Below, piece by piece: positions 1-6,750 of a stretch of DNA of 6,962 nucleotides. The DNA is taken from positions 1 through 6,962 of the forward strand of contig JAQBZS010000385.1 of the NCBI GenBank assembly GCA_027622115.1, written 5' to 3'. Source of the DNA: Planctomycetota bacterium (lineage in GTDB: Bacteria; Planctomycetota; Planctomycetia; Planctomycetales; Planctomycetaceae). Position 1 is the stretch's first letter; each line of letters begins with the position of its first letter. Under the pieces are notes generated by a model. The model was not told the origin of the DNA, made no database searches, and was given only the letters and a program-made list of their open reading frames with translations. Made by a program: the position numbers and the translations under genes.

Positions 1-1114
1 CTTCTTGGTGCGACTTTTCCTTCAGTATGGCTTCGCGGATTTCTGTCGTGACGGACATCACTTCGAACACGCCGATTCGCCCGGAATAACCGGTGTGGAA
101 ATTCACGTCGTCGGGAATGCCGCGCACCAGTTCGATCTCGGACGCCTGGGCGGGATCGATCTTGAGCAATTCGCATTCGGTGGCGCTGGGATGGTAGGTC
201 TCGCGAGCGTGCGGGCAAATCTTGCGGATCAGTCGTTGCGAGATGATGCAGTTCAAGCTGTCCGCGATGAACATCGGCGGCACGCCCAGCTCGCGAAAGA
301 CGTCAATCGTGGCACCGGTGTCGTTGGCGTGCATGGTGCTGAGCACGTTGATGCCCGTCAGTCCGGCTCGCACGCTGATGTGCGCGGTTTCCGGGTCGCG
401 GATTTCGCCGACCATCATTACGTCGGCATCTTGACGCAGGACGCCGCGTAACGCATCGACAAAGTGAAAGTCGATCTTGGGATCCACCTGAATTTGATTC
501 GCGCCGTCGATCCGTCGCTCGACGGGATCCTCGATCGTGGTCACGCTGCGTGTTGGATGATTCAGCGACCGCAGGCAGGCGTAAATCGTGGTGGTCTTGC
601 CGCTGCCCACCGGCCCCACGCTCAACACCATTCCGTATGGGGCACCTAAGTGTTCTTTGACGGTGACGATTTGTGCGTCGTCGAGTCCCAACTCATTCAG
701 CTCGGCGAAATCGGTGGCACTTGGCATCAGCCGCAGCACGAGCCGTTCGCCGTAGATCGTGGGGCCGCTGCCGATCCGGATGTCGCGTAAACTGAAAGAT
801 GAGTTCGCAATGTGGCCGTCCTGCGAAACACGACGCTCCGTGATGTCCATGTTCGCCATCAACTTCAGGCGAGAAACCACGTGCGAAGTGAGCGATCGCG
901 GCAAATGGACCACGTCGTGCAACAGCCCGTCGACTCGCAAACGAATCCGCAAGCCATCGGCGTTGGGGTCGAGGTGAATGTCGGTGGCGTTGAGTTGGAA
1001 GGCACGTTCCAGCAGGAGATCCACCAGCGGACCTGGGCCCACCACATCGACCAACCCCGTGAGTTCTTCCTGCAATGCCTTCTGGCGAATCTGTCCGGAC
1101 TGTATCTCGCTCAT
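1..1114 (-). CDS. GspE/PulE/PilB-family secretion ATPase, C-terminus cut by window edge
   Basis: A hexameric ATPase of the type II secretion / type IV pilus assembly family, expected on the cytoplasmic face of the inner membrane. I translated the minus strand directly: 371 residues are visible, and the frame is open at base 1. Seen: the ATDIHLDP segment at about 43-50, a Walker A GPVGSGKT at 167-174 (family usually GPTGSGKT), the Asp-box region TIEDPVE at 193-199, a Walker B VMMVGEIRDPE at 232-242, and a His box STMHAND at 259-265. The ATG at 1114 follows GGGAG (1121-1125) with 6 bases between them; an ATG 5 bases upstream hits a stop after two codons. The protein begins about 40 residues before the core, so it lacks the N-terminal MshEN-type domain of full-length GspE/PilB. 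The C-terminal zinc motif is degenerate: CPHAR at 300-304 where CPHCR is usual, and no second CxxC before TGYSGRIGVFEV (341-352). The upstream STAS gene lies 56 bases away. Which machine it powers cannot be told. Confidence 0.93.
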   Translation of the reverse strand, partial: MSEIQSGQIRQKALQEELTGLVDVVGPGPLVDLLLERAFQLNATDIHLDPNADGLRIRLRVDGLLHDVVHLPRSLTSHVVSRLKLMANMDITERRVSQDGHIANSSFSLRDIRIGSGPTIYGERLVLRLMPSATDFAELNELGLDDAQIVTVKEHLGAPYGMVLSVGPVGSGKTTTIYACLRSLNHPTRSVTTIEDPVERRIDGANQIQVDPKIDFHFVDALRGVLRQDADVMMVGEIRDPETAHISVRAGLTGINVLSTMHANDTGATIDVFRELGVPPMFIADSLNCIISQRLIRKICPHARETYHPSATECELLKIDPAQASEIELVRGIPDDVNFHTGYSGRIGVFEVMSVTTEIREAILKEKSHQE

Positions 1115-1170
1115 TCCATGCTCCCGAGACGCAAGATGTTGCTGCCTGTCACGCAATCGCGTCCGGCCGT

Positions 1171-1914
1171 CTATCCAATGATTTCTTGAAAACGGTTCGA
1201 GCCACTTAACTCGGGCAATTGAATGTGTCCCTGGATTTTCAGAAATCCGACCACCAGGATCGCCAAGCTCAGCAACAGAGAAACCACCGAGAGTTTCTGG
1301 CGGCCTCCAGACAGTCGTATCGCGGTCAACAACGACGTGACCACGCCCAATCCCGCACATCCGTAGAGTGACGACTGTAAGACATTCGATGCGATCTGTT
1401 CGGGCATGGCCCAGTCGACGGCGAAAATGATCAGGGCTGCCAAACACGACAACGGCCCGACCAGCCCGACAAAGCGCGTTTCGCGTTTCCGATTCAAGGC
1501 CGGTTTCGAGAATCCCAACTCGTGGATTCCCTCCTCGCGGGTGTCGCGGATCGTCCAGACCGACGTCAATCCGGCCAGCGTCAGCACTTCCAACACCATT
1601 TCGTTGGCGTTGACGACGACCATTTGTCCCTTCGTGGCCTGGGCAGCTTTCCAAATTCGCACCAACAACGCCACGAGTGAACTGCCCATGAACGGGAGTT
1701 GCCCCAGATCGACGACGACCGACTTCAATTCCTGTCCGGCAAATTTCTCGATGAATTCCGTGCCGACCGTTTCAATCGCAGCCCATCGAGCTTCATGCAA
1801 ACTGGGATGTAGAGTGACGATCGCATAACCATCCGCCGGTTCGAACGTGTATTGGTCTGAACTCTCTGTCACATCAACCTCGTTGTCTCGATCATGCAGC
1901 GAAACGTGGCACAT
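1171..1914 (-). CDS. STAS-domain protein with three C-terminal membrane helices
   Basis: Probable signalling or regulatory protein: a cytoplasmic STAS domain (the fold of SpoIIAA-type anti-sigma-factor antagonists) joined to a membrane anchor. Numbering from the ATG at 1914 (247 aa), the STAS fold spans about residues 29-135, from GYAIVTLHPS through VVVDLGQLPFMGSS. The Ser pair at 78-79 sits where SpoIIAA has its phosphorylated serine, but the usual MDSSG reads MGSSL, losing the Asp and the Gly. Three hydrophobic helices follow, at about 147-168, 178-199 and 208-227, then a short polar tail. The frame is open to an ATG at 2040 (289 aa); those extra 42 residues look low in coding character and lie before the STAS fold, so I prefer 1914, though neither start has a clear Shine-Dalgarno. 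It lies upstream of, and co-directional with, the GspE-type ATPase gene. The STAS-like fold is fairly sure; the partner and signal are unknown. Confidence 0.82.
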   Translation of the reverse strand: MCHVSLHDRDNEVDVTESSDQYTFEPADGYAIVTLHPSLHEARWAAIETVGTEFIEKFAGQELKSVVVDLGQLPFMGSSLVALLVRIWKAAQATKGQMVVVNANEMVLEVLTLAGLTSVWTIRDTREEGIHELGFSKPALNRKRETRFVGLVGPLSCLAALIIFAVDWAMPEQIASNVLQSSLYGCAGLGVVTSLLTAIRLSGGRQKLSVVSLLLSLAILVVGFLKIQGHIQLPELSGSNRFQEIIG

Positions 1915-2265
1915 GCCGAACTGATAGCCTGCGATTGCCCGATATCGCCGTGGAGTGGTAGGCCGGTCCAGAGGGAAGAATGGAAGCAATGATGGGGTGC
2001 CGACCTGAAGCCGCCATAATCCACCGCTGATGAATCCCATGCAACGATGCGTGGATGTTTTTTAGACGGAATCGTAATCGCGACGATGCCAAGTCTTCCC
2101 AAACATCCCGTGCTATCAGGTTCATTCGCGTCAACAATCGGCTGGGCGTTTCCATCCGGTGCATGAAGACCGACAAACAGCCGGCTCTCCGCGCTCCTCG
2201 GTGCGTGGACTGAAACGCCAGACGCCACATCCGAGTGACCGCCGACTCAGTGATTCCCTGATGCC

Positions 2266-2291
2266 TCGATGGGAGTCGACTGGAGCATCGA
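2266..2291. repeat. Imperfect palindrome in the divergent intergenic region
   Basis: TCGATG at 2266-2271 is matched by its exact reverse complement CATCGA at 2286-2291, and an 8-bp palindrome AGTCGACT (2274-2281) lies between the two arms. The centres differ by one base. It could be a protein-binding site or a small hairpin, but arms of this size occur by chance, and nothing ties it to a known regulator. Confidence 0.25.
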
Positions 2292-2415
2292 ACCGGCTAG
2301 CCCCCGATGGAGAGTTCACGGAATTCGGCGACAATCGAAAAATGGAATCAACGCAGCACGGACGTCGATGCCAAGCAGAAATCAACTGGTGACATTCACA
2401 CCCTTATTCCGGAAC

Positions 2416-2419
2416 GAGG
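2416..2419 (+). promoter_or_regulatory. Shine-Dalgarno GAGG before the 30-residue ORF
   Basis: GAGG lies 7 bases before the ATG at 2427. It is the reason for choosing that start over the ATG at 2307, which would add 40 residues of non-hydrophobic, low-quality sequence, and over the internal ATG at 2436. Confidence 0.5.
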
Positions 2420-2426
2420 CATTGAA

Positions 2427-2519
2427 ATGGTCGGCATGATATTGACATTGGTACTTTTCGCGACGGTGATCGCCGTGATTCCCGAAGCCACGCAGCGGAA
2501 TTTCGACACTTGGGTTTGA
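2427..2519 (+). CDS. Candidate 30-residue single-pass membrane peptide
   Basis: A small ORF that standard gene callers would probably miss. After the ATG at 2427 the product is a hydrophobic stretch MVGMILTLVLFATVIAVIP (residues 1-19), long enough for one membrane helix, followed by a short polar tail EATQRNFDTWV (20-30) and a TGA stop. A GAGG Shine-Dalgarno with 7-base spacing supports initiation here. It lies 106 bases before the VWA gene, in the same direction, so it could share its transcript. There is no signal-peptidase site of note, no pilin Gly-Phe/Glu cleavage motif and no toxin signature, so I assign no function. It could still be a chance hydrophobic frame; conservation would settle it. 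Confidence 0.45.
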   Translation: MVGMILTLVLFATVIAVIPEATQRNFDTWV

Positions 2520-2625
2520 TCGATTGCAGCGAATTCTCGAAAGGTTGCCATGACCGAACGATCAATTCAAACCAGTCCGGGTTATATTCCGCACCACCAC
2601 TCCGTCATCAAGTCACGAGCAAGTC

Positions 2626-4626
2626 ATGGCCCGACGATCTCTGAAGCTGAAGGCGATTGCTCGCCAAGCCAAAGTCGACCTGCCGCAACTGGAGCGAAAA
2701 CGCCGAGTCCAATCCGGCGTCAGCGGCGTGAAGGGCCTGGGCGTTTCCGTCGGGGTGCATGCGATTCTGCTGGGAATCATGGCGCTGTGGATGCTTCCCG
2801 GCCTGATTCGCCGCGAAATCATCATCACTGCGATGTTCGACTCCGGGACCGGCGATGGGCAAGAATCGCTGTCGCTCGTCGAGACCTTGGATGACAAAGC
2901 GATCGAGATCGACCCTCCGGCTGACGATCAGCTCGACCCCAAGCCGGAACCGGTTGCCGTTGGACTCCCGGAAGTCGAGCCGCTGAAACCCGACCCGATC
3001 GATCGAGGGCCTTCCAAGGCGGTGACAAAAACGCAAACCGCCAAGCCGTCGACTGGAACCAGTTCGGCGGAAGCGGCATCGGTGGAAGGGGCTGTCGACC
3101 GCATCACCGCCGGCATCAGCGGGCTGTTGGAGAAAGAGGACTTGCTGGTGGTGTGGCTGCTGGATTCTTCCCAAAGCCTGGTCGATGACCGGCAACGAAT
3201 CGCCGCGCGGTTGGACCCGTTTTTTGAGCATTTGGGCACGGGTCGCGGCGGCGTGCAACACAAGCTGATCAATACCGTTGTCGCGTTCGGCAAGAGCACC
3301 AGGGAGCGGGTTTCGCCCACGCCGTCCGGTCAACGGATTGTCGAGGCGGTCAAGTCGTTGCCGATTGACGAATCCGGTTTGGAAAATGTCTTCGGGGCCG
3401 TCAATCGTTGCATCACGACCTATCGATCCAAGTGGCAAGACAAGCAAATGCTGATCGTCGTTTGGACCGACGAGACCGGCGATGACTCGGAACAGCTCGA
3501 AGCCACGATCAAGCATTGCCTCGACAACCGCGTCCAAGTCTCCGTGGTCGGACCGTCATCGGTGCTCGGCGCGGAAACGGGGCTGCACGCTTACACCGAT
3601 CCGGCATCGAACGAACGATTCCTGGTGCCCGTCGATCGTGGACCGGACTCGGCCGCGACGGAACGGATCGAGTTGGGATATTGGTTCCGCACGCTGCCGC
3701 CCTTCGATCCGCGAATGAATCAACAGCCCAACGGGCCGGGACTGAGACGTCGGCCTGCTCGCCGATTTGAATTGCCCGCCTGGTATGGAGGCCAAGACTT
3801 GGTCGGCATCGTGTCCGGTTTTCGGCCCTATGCGCTGGCCCGGTTGGCGGCGGAGACACAGGGCAGTTACACGATCTTCGATCCGCCGGAAGACCGTGGT
3901 CCGTTTCGAACGGATGTGATGGCGGACTATGCACCGGACTACGGACCGCTCGACGCGTACCTCAAAGACATCCAGTCGCATCCGCTGAGACTGGCCGTTC
4001 ACGAAGCGGCGAAAGCAACCATCGGCAAGCAACTCGAGCAACCCGAGATGCTGCTGTTCGTCAAACGCGACAGGCACAACCCGGCCAACTTCCAGCGACC
4101 GTATTACTCACCGGCGCAATTCGCGTCGCGATTGAGGACGTCGCGGCGCGTGTTGCAACAACGAGCGGCTCGCATGTCGCGGGTGGTTGAGCAGGCGCTG
4201 GCCTGCGTCAGCCGCGACGGAAAACTCGACCAGCCGTTGGATCGGGAGTACGACAACGAAACCTCGAAGCGCTGGCGAGCCTGGTATGACCTGACGCGAG
4301 GTCGACTGCTGGCCACCAGCACGCGACTTGAGGAATATCGGTTGGCAATCGACTCGCTCCTTCAAGAGGACGCACTGGGATCGGACACGAATCACGTCAT
4401 CTTCCTGCCGAGCGTCGAGATGCGATCCGACTCAGAATACAAGGCGCGAGTGGAAGAAGCGAAATCGCTGTTGATGCGATGCGTCCAGCAAAACGACGGC
4501 ACGCCGTGGGCGTATCTGGCTCAACGCGAACTGGCATACGGGCCGGGCATCTCGATCCGGCAGCTGTCGCTCACGCTCGGGCCGGCGGTTCCCGTACGGT
4601 CATCGACGGCCCCTCCGAAGTTTTGA
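2626..4626 (+). CDS. Membrane-anchored von Willebrand factor A domain protein
   Basis: A 666-residue protein, probably inserted N-in with most of its mass in the periplasm. Residues 1-36 are basic; one membrane helix spans about 40-61. A Pro-, Asp- and Lys-rich linker (about 96-142) resembles the spacer of TonB-like proteins. A VWA fold covers about 172-315: hydrophobic strand LLVVWLLD, MIDAS motif DSSQS (D180, S182, S184), and the later strand MLIVVWTDETGDD with D282 as the expected third metal-site loop. The MIDAS Thr that normally lies between them is not obvious; ESGLENVFGAV (249-259) occupies that place. Residues 320-666 match nothing I recognise: an Arg- and Pro-rich part, then a mostly helical, charged part from about 440 onward. 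The ATG at 2626 is the first in frame after the in-frame stop at 2551, but its Shine-Dalgarno is weak. VWA domains bind protein ligands through the metal; the partner is unknown. Confidence 0.9.
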   Translation: MARRSLKLKAIARQAKVDLPQLERKRRVQSGVSGVKGLGVSVGVHAILLGIMALWMLPGLIRREIIITAMFDSGTGDGQESLSLVETLDDKAIEIDPPADDQLDPKPEPVAVGLPEVEPLKPDPIDRGPSKAVTKTQTAKPSTGTSSAEAASVEGAVDRITAGISGLLEKEDLLVVWLLDSSQSLVDDRQRIAARLDPFFEHLGTGRGGVQHKLINTVVAFGKSTRERVSPTPSGQRIVEAVKSLPIDESGLENVFGAVNRCITTYRSKWQDKQMLIVVWTDETGDDSEQLEATIKHCLDNRVQVSVVGPSSVLGAETGLHAYTDPASNERFLVPVDRGPDSAATERIELGYWFRTLPPFDPRMNQQPNGPGLRRRPARRFELPAWYGGQDLVGIVSGFRPYALARLAAETQGSYTIFDPPEDRGPFRTDVMADYAPDYGPLDAYLKDIQSHPLRLAVHEAAKATIGKQLEQPEMLLFVKRDRHNPANFQRPYYSPAQFASRLRTSRRVLQQRAARMSRVVEQALACVSRDGKLDQPLDREYDNETSKRWRAWYDLTRGRLLATSTRLEEYRLAIDSLLQEDALGSDTNHVIFLPSVEMRSDSEYKARVEEAKSLLMRCVQQNDGTPWAYLAQRELAYGPGISIRQLSLTLGPAVPVRSSTAPPKF

Positions 4627-4680
4627 ACGGCCAGGATTCGCGGTGATCCAACGGATTTGCTCAGCAGTCGAGTTACGTAC

Positions 4681-4694
4681 GACTCGCGACTCGC
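4681..4694. repeat. Two tandem copies of a 7-bp unit GACTCGC
   Basis: GACTCGC occurs twice head to tail between the VWA and metallopeptidase genes. The upstream CGAGT (4669-4673) is also the reverse complement of ACTCG (4682-4686), so a short stem is possible. No T-run follows, so it is not a convincing rho-independent terminator. It may be a binding site or may be chance. Confidence 0.3.
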
Positions 4695-4708
4695 AGTGTG
4701 CTTGAGCC

Positions 4709-4720
4709 ACTTGGCCAAGT
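4709..4720. promoter_or_regulatory. Perfect 12-bp palindrome ACTTGGCCAAGT, possible operator
   Basis: This sequence is its own exact reverse complement over 12 bases; the symmetry stops at the flanking bases. It lies about 128 bases before the ATG of the metallopeptidase-like gene, in the only spacer between that gene and the VWA gene. Length and position suit a dimeric regulator site, but no regulator gene is in the window and I do not recognise the site as that of a known family. Confidence 0.3.
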
Positions 4721-4848
4721 ACCAATCGTCGCGTTTTGCTCTGAAATAACGCAACGAATCCTCAGGACAGCCGAGAATCCGGGATCGTGGACCAATCCAC
4801 GTGCAATTTCAGTCCTCGAAATTCCAAACCTCATAGGGAGATCAAGTC

Positions 4849-5322
4849 ATGATTCAAATCAACATTGGCGATCATGTCAGTTCAGAGGCTGGTTATGTCA
4901 CGGTGCCAAATTCATTTCGCGATATGACCCGTTGGGCTCGAACGAAGGCATTGTCGATTGCAAAGAATATGCCCAGTGCGGACGTGTATTTCAGAGCGCT
5001 TCCCAACGGCCATTCATTGACCACGCTGCTGGCGGACAGATCAATCTGGATAAACTATGGACCCTCGCTGACCGTGCTGGGTGAAACGAATTTCGCCGGT
5101 GGAAAAGAGATTGCCATCGCTCCAAGTTCCTACCGGATTGGGCGTTGGACCGTCCTGGCTACTCTCATTCATGAACTGGCTCACGTGGACGGCGTACGCG
5201 GCAGCGTCAGCCCCCGCGCAGCGGAAGACGCACTCTTGGCATGTGGACTTGGAAAACGATCCGAACAAACCACGGGTGTCGATGATCCATCCACACCGTA
5301 TGATCCAAGCATCCGTGGCTGA
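4849..5322 (+). CDS. Small HExxH zinc-metallopeptidase-like protein
   Basis: A 157-residue protein I cannot name. The informative part is IHELAHVDG at residues 107-115: H108, E109 and H112 form an HExxH zinc-binding and catalytic motif on a predicted helix after a hydrophobic run (TVLATL). The metzincin third histidine is absent, since position 118 is Gly. E126 in the following SPRAAEDALLACG segment is the best candidate for a third ligand, as in gluzincins; this assignment is inference. There is no signal peptide or membrane helix, so the protein is cytoplasmic or exported by another route. The start is well supported: AGGGAG at 4835-4840 lies 8 bases before the ATG. The DUF1501 gene starts 33 bases after the stop, suggesting co-transcription. 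HExxH plus a downstream AED and CG is reminiscent of short metallopeptidase domains at the C-termini of polymorphic-toxin proteins, though I cannot confirm that here. Real gene likely; peptidase activity probable but unproven. Confidence 0.8.
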   Translation: MIQINIGDHVSSEAGYVTVPNSFRDMTRWARTKALSIAKNMPSADVYFRALPNGHSLTTLLADRSIWINYGPSLTVLGETNFAGGKEIAIAPSSYRIGRWTVLATLIHELAHVDGVRGSVSPRAAEDALLACGLGKRSEQTTGVDDPSTPYDPSIRG

Positions 5323-5355
5323 AGTTCCGGGGCAGACTCACTCGAGGAATAATCC

Positions 5356-6750
5356 ATGCCGTGCACAGACGCTGAGACAACTTATGGCTTCAATCGTCGT
5401 GAAGCTTTGCAAATTGGCGTGGGGATGTTCGGATTGAGTCTGCCGCAAGTTCTGCGAGCCCAGCAAGCGGTTGTGCAAGCACGGTCCGGCGACATGTCGT
5501 GCATCTTCATCTTTCTGGCCGGTGGGGCGAGCCACTTCGAAACATTCGACCCCAAGCCGCACGCGCCGTCGGAAATCCGTGGTTTGTGGAATCCCACCGC
5601 CACCAATGTTCCCGGCACATTCATTTGCGAGAAAATGCCTTTGATGGCTCAGCGGATGGACAAGGTCGCCATCGTGCGTTCGTGGCAAGGGAAAAGCGGT
5701 TCGCATTCGACCGGTTCGCAGCACGTTACCAGCGGGATGTATCCGAAAAACAGCGGCCAGTACTTCCCCAACTTCGGCAACCTAGTCTCCGCCGTCCGAG
5801 GCGGCAAAGTCACGGGCATGCCGCCGCATTTTGGGTTGCCGGTCGCGGCTCGCTACACCACTCCAGCGGGTTACTTGGGCACGGCGTTCGAGGCGTTCAA
5901 CATCAAGGGCGATCCCGAGAAACCGCAATTGGAGTTGAATGGCTTGAAGCTTTCGAAAGTCCGGTTTGAAGACCGTCAGTCCATGCTGACGCAATTGGAC
6001 AACCTCAGTCGCTTGGCGTCGGTCGATGACGGGGCACTGGTGGCTCACGACAAGTTTTCGGAAGAAGCGCTGTCTCTACTGACCGGCGGCAGTATGCAAC
6101 AAGCGATGCGAATCGAGGACGAACCGCAAGACGTTCGCAATCGCTACGGCGACAATATGTACGGTCGGCGAGTCCTTCTCGGTCGTCGGTTGATCGAAGC
6201 GGGTGCTCGGTTCGTGACGATCAACCAAGCCGTGCAGGGAGGCCTCTTCGGAGCCGGCAGCACCAACGGCACTTGGGACAATCATCATTTGCTGTTCGAG
6301 TCCATGATGTCGTTCGAACACGCACCGGCAAACATTCCCGGCAGCTACAAATGGCATTCGACTCCCGGACCGGGGAACCTGCCGCAGCTCGACATGTCGT
6401 TGTCGACCTTGCTGGACGACCTGGAAGAACGGGGCCTATTGGAGACCACGTTGGTCGTCGTGATGGGAGAATTCGGCCGCACGCCGCGAATCAACAAGAA
6501 CGCGGGACGCGACCATTATCCGGGCGCGGGCAGCTTCTTGTTGGCGGGTGCTGGAATTCAAGGTGGAGTCGTGGTCGGCGAGACAGACCGCAACGGCACC
6601 GGCCCAATCACTCGACCGTGCCGCCCGGAAGACGCCGCCGCGACGATCTATCGGGCGCTGGGCATCGACCCCCACCTCACCTACTTCCCAAGACTCACCC
6701 GCCCCACTCCCATCGCGGATGGCGAAGTCTTGAGTGAAGTTATTGCCTAA
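5356..6750 (+). CDS. DUF1501 family protein, Tat-exported
   Basis: A 464-residue member of the DUF1501 family (PF07394), which belongs to the alkaline-phosphatase-like/sulfatase superfamily, is greatly expanded in Planctomycetes and has no settled substrate. The N-terminus has a twin-arginine signal: NRREALQ (13-19), a hydrophobic stretch GVGMFGLSLP (21-30) and a possible cleavage site near LRAQQA (33-38). Family landmarks follow: LAGGASHFETFDPKP (54-68), GSHSTGSQH (115-123), the WDNHHLLFE segment (307-315), VVVMGEFGRTPRIN (367-380) and GRDHYPGAGSFLLAG (384-398), which carries the expected late metal-ligand Asp-His pair. Length is usual for the family and both ends look complete. GAGGAA at 5344-5349 lies 6 bases before the ATG. 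Such genes often follow a DUF1549/DUF1553 cytochrome-type partner; here the upstream neighbour is instead the HExxH protein. Confidence 0.94.
   Translation: MPCTDAETTYGFNRREALQIGVGMFGLSLPQVLRAQQAVVQARSGDMSCIFIFLAGGASHFETFDPKPHAPSEIRGLWNPTATNVPGTFICEKMPLMAQRMDKVAIVRSWQGKSGSHSTGSQHVTSGMYPKNSGQYFPNFGNLVSAVRGGKVTGMPPHFGLPVAARYTTPAGYLGTAFEAFNIKGDPEKPQLELNGLKLSKVRFEDRQSMLTQLDNLSRLASVDDGALVAHDKFSEEALSLLTGGSMQQAMRIEDEPQDVRNRYGDNMYGRRVLLGRRLIEAGARFVTINQAVQGGLFGAGSTNGTWDNHHLLFESMMSFEHAPANIPGSYKWHSTPGPGNLPQLDMSLSTLLDDLEERGLLETTLVVVMGEFGRTPRINKNAGRDHYPGAGSFLLAGAGIQGGVVVGETDRNGTGPITRPCRPEDAAATIYRALGIDPHLTYFPRLTRPTPIADGEVLSEVIA

Larger units (their letters stand above)
1915..2426. other. Long divergent intergenic region, no supported gene
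   Basis: This stretch separates the leftward STAS gene from the rightward small ORF and VWA gene. Several frames are open on both strands, but their translations lack recognisable domains, are rich in Arg, Ser and His, overlap one another, and have no good ribosome binding site, so I treat them as chance frames. It must hold the promoter(s) of the leftward genes. The part from 1915 to 2040 could be coding if the STAS gene starts further upstream. I see no tRNA, no clear terminator and no long repeat. Confidence 0.6.

Noticed and set aside
5..451. 148-codon plus-strand frame at the left edge
   Set aside because: It lies opposite the ATPase gene, whose Walker B and His box are encoded on the minus strand in this very stretch.
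1892..2230. 112-codon minus-strand frame in the divergent region
   Set aside because: It overlaps the STAS gene start and other open frames, has no domain, and has no clear ribosome binding site.
2442..2470. TTGACA (2442-2447) as a -35 box
   Set aside because: It lies inside the small ORF, and the sequence at 17-base spacing (GGTGAT) is a poor -10.
2427..2519. Flp-type or type IV pilin for the nearby ATPase
   Set aside because: The peptide has no prepilin peptidase Gly-(Phe/Met/Leu) cleavage site with Glu at +5 and is on the opposite strand from the ATPase gene.
2583..2588. TATATT as a -10 box for the VWA gene
   Set aside because: No acceptable -35 sits 16-18 bases upstream, so it stays only a weak guess.
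2550..2894. 114-codon plus-strand frame beginning upstream of the VWA start, with an AAAGG before its ATG
   Set aside because: Most of it lies in the wrong frame inside the VWA gene and its composition is Arg/Ser/Pro-rich with no domain. A short leader role cannot be excluded, but nothing supports it.
2608..3537. 309-codon open frame on the minus strand over the VWA gene
   Set aside because: It is antisense to a well-supported coding frame with an intact VWA motif, has no recognisable domain and is rich in Arg, Gln, Asp and His, typical of mirror frames in GC-rich genes.
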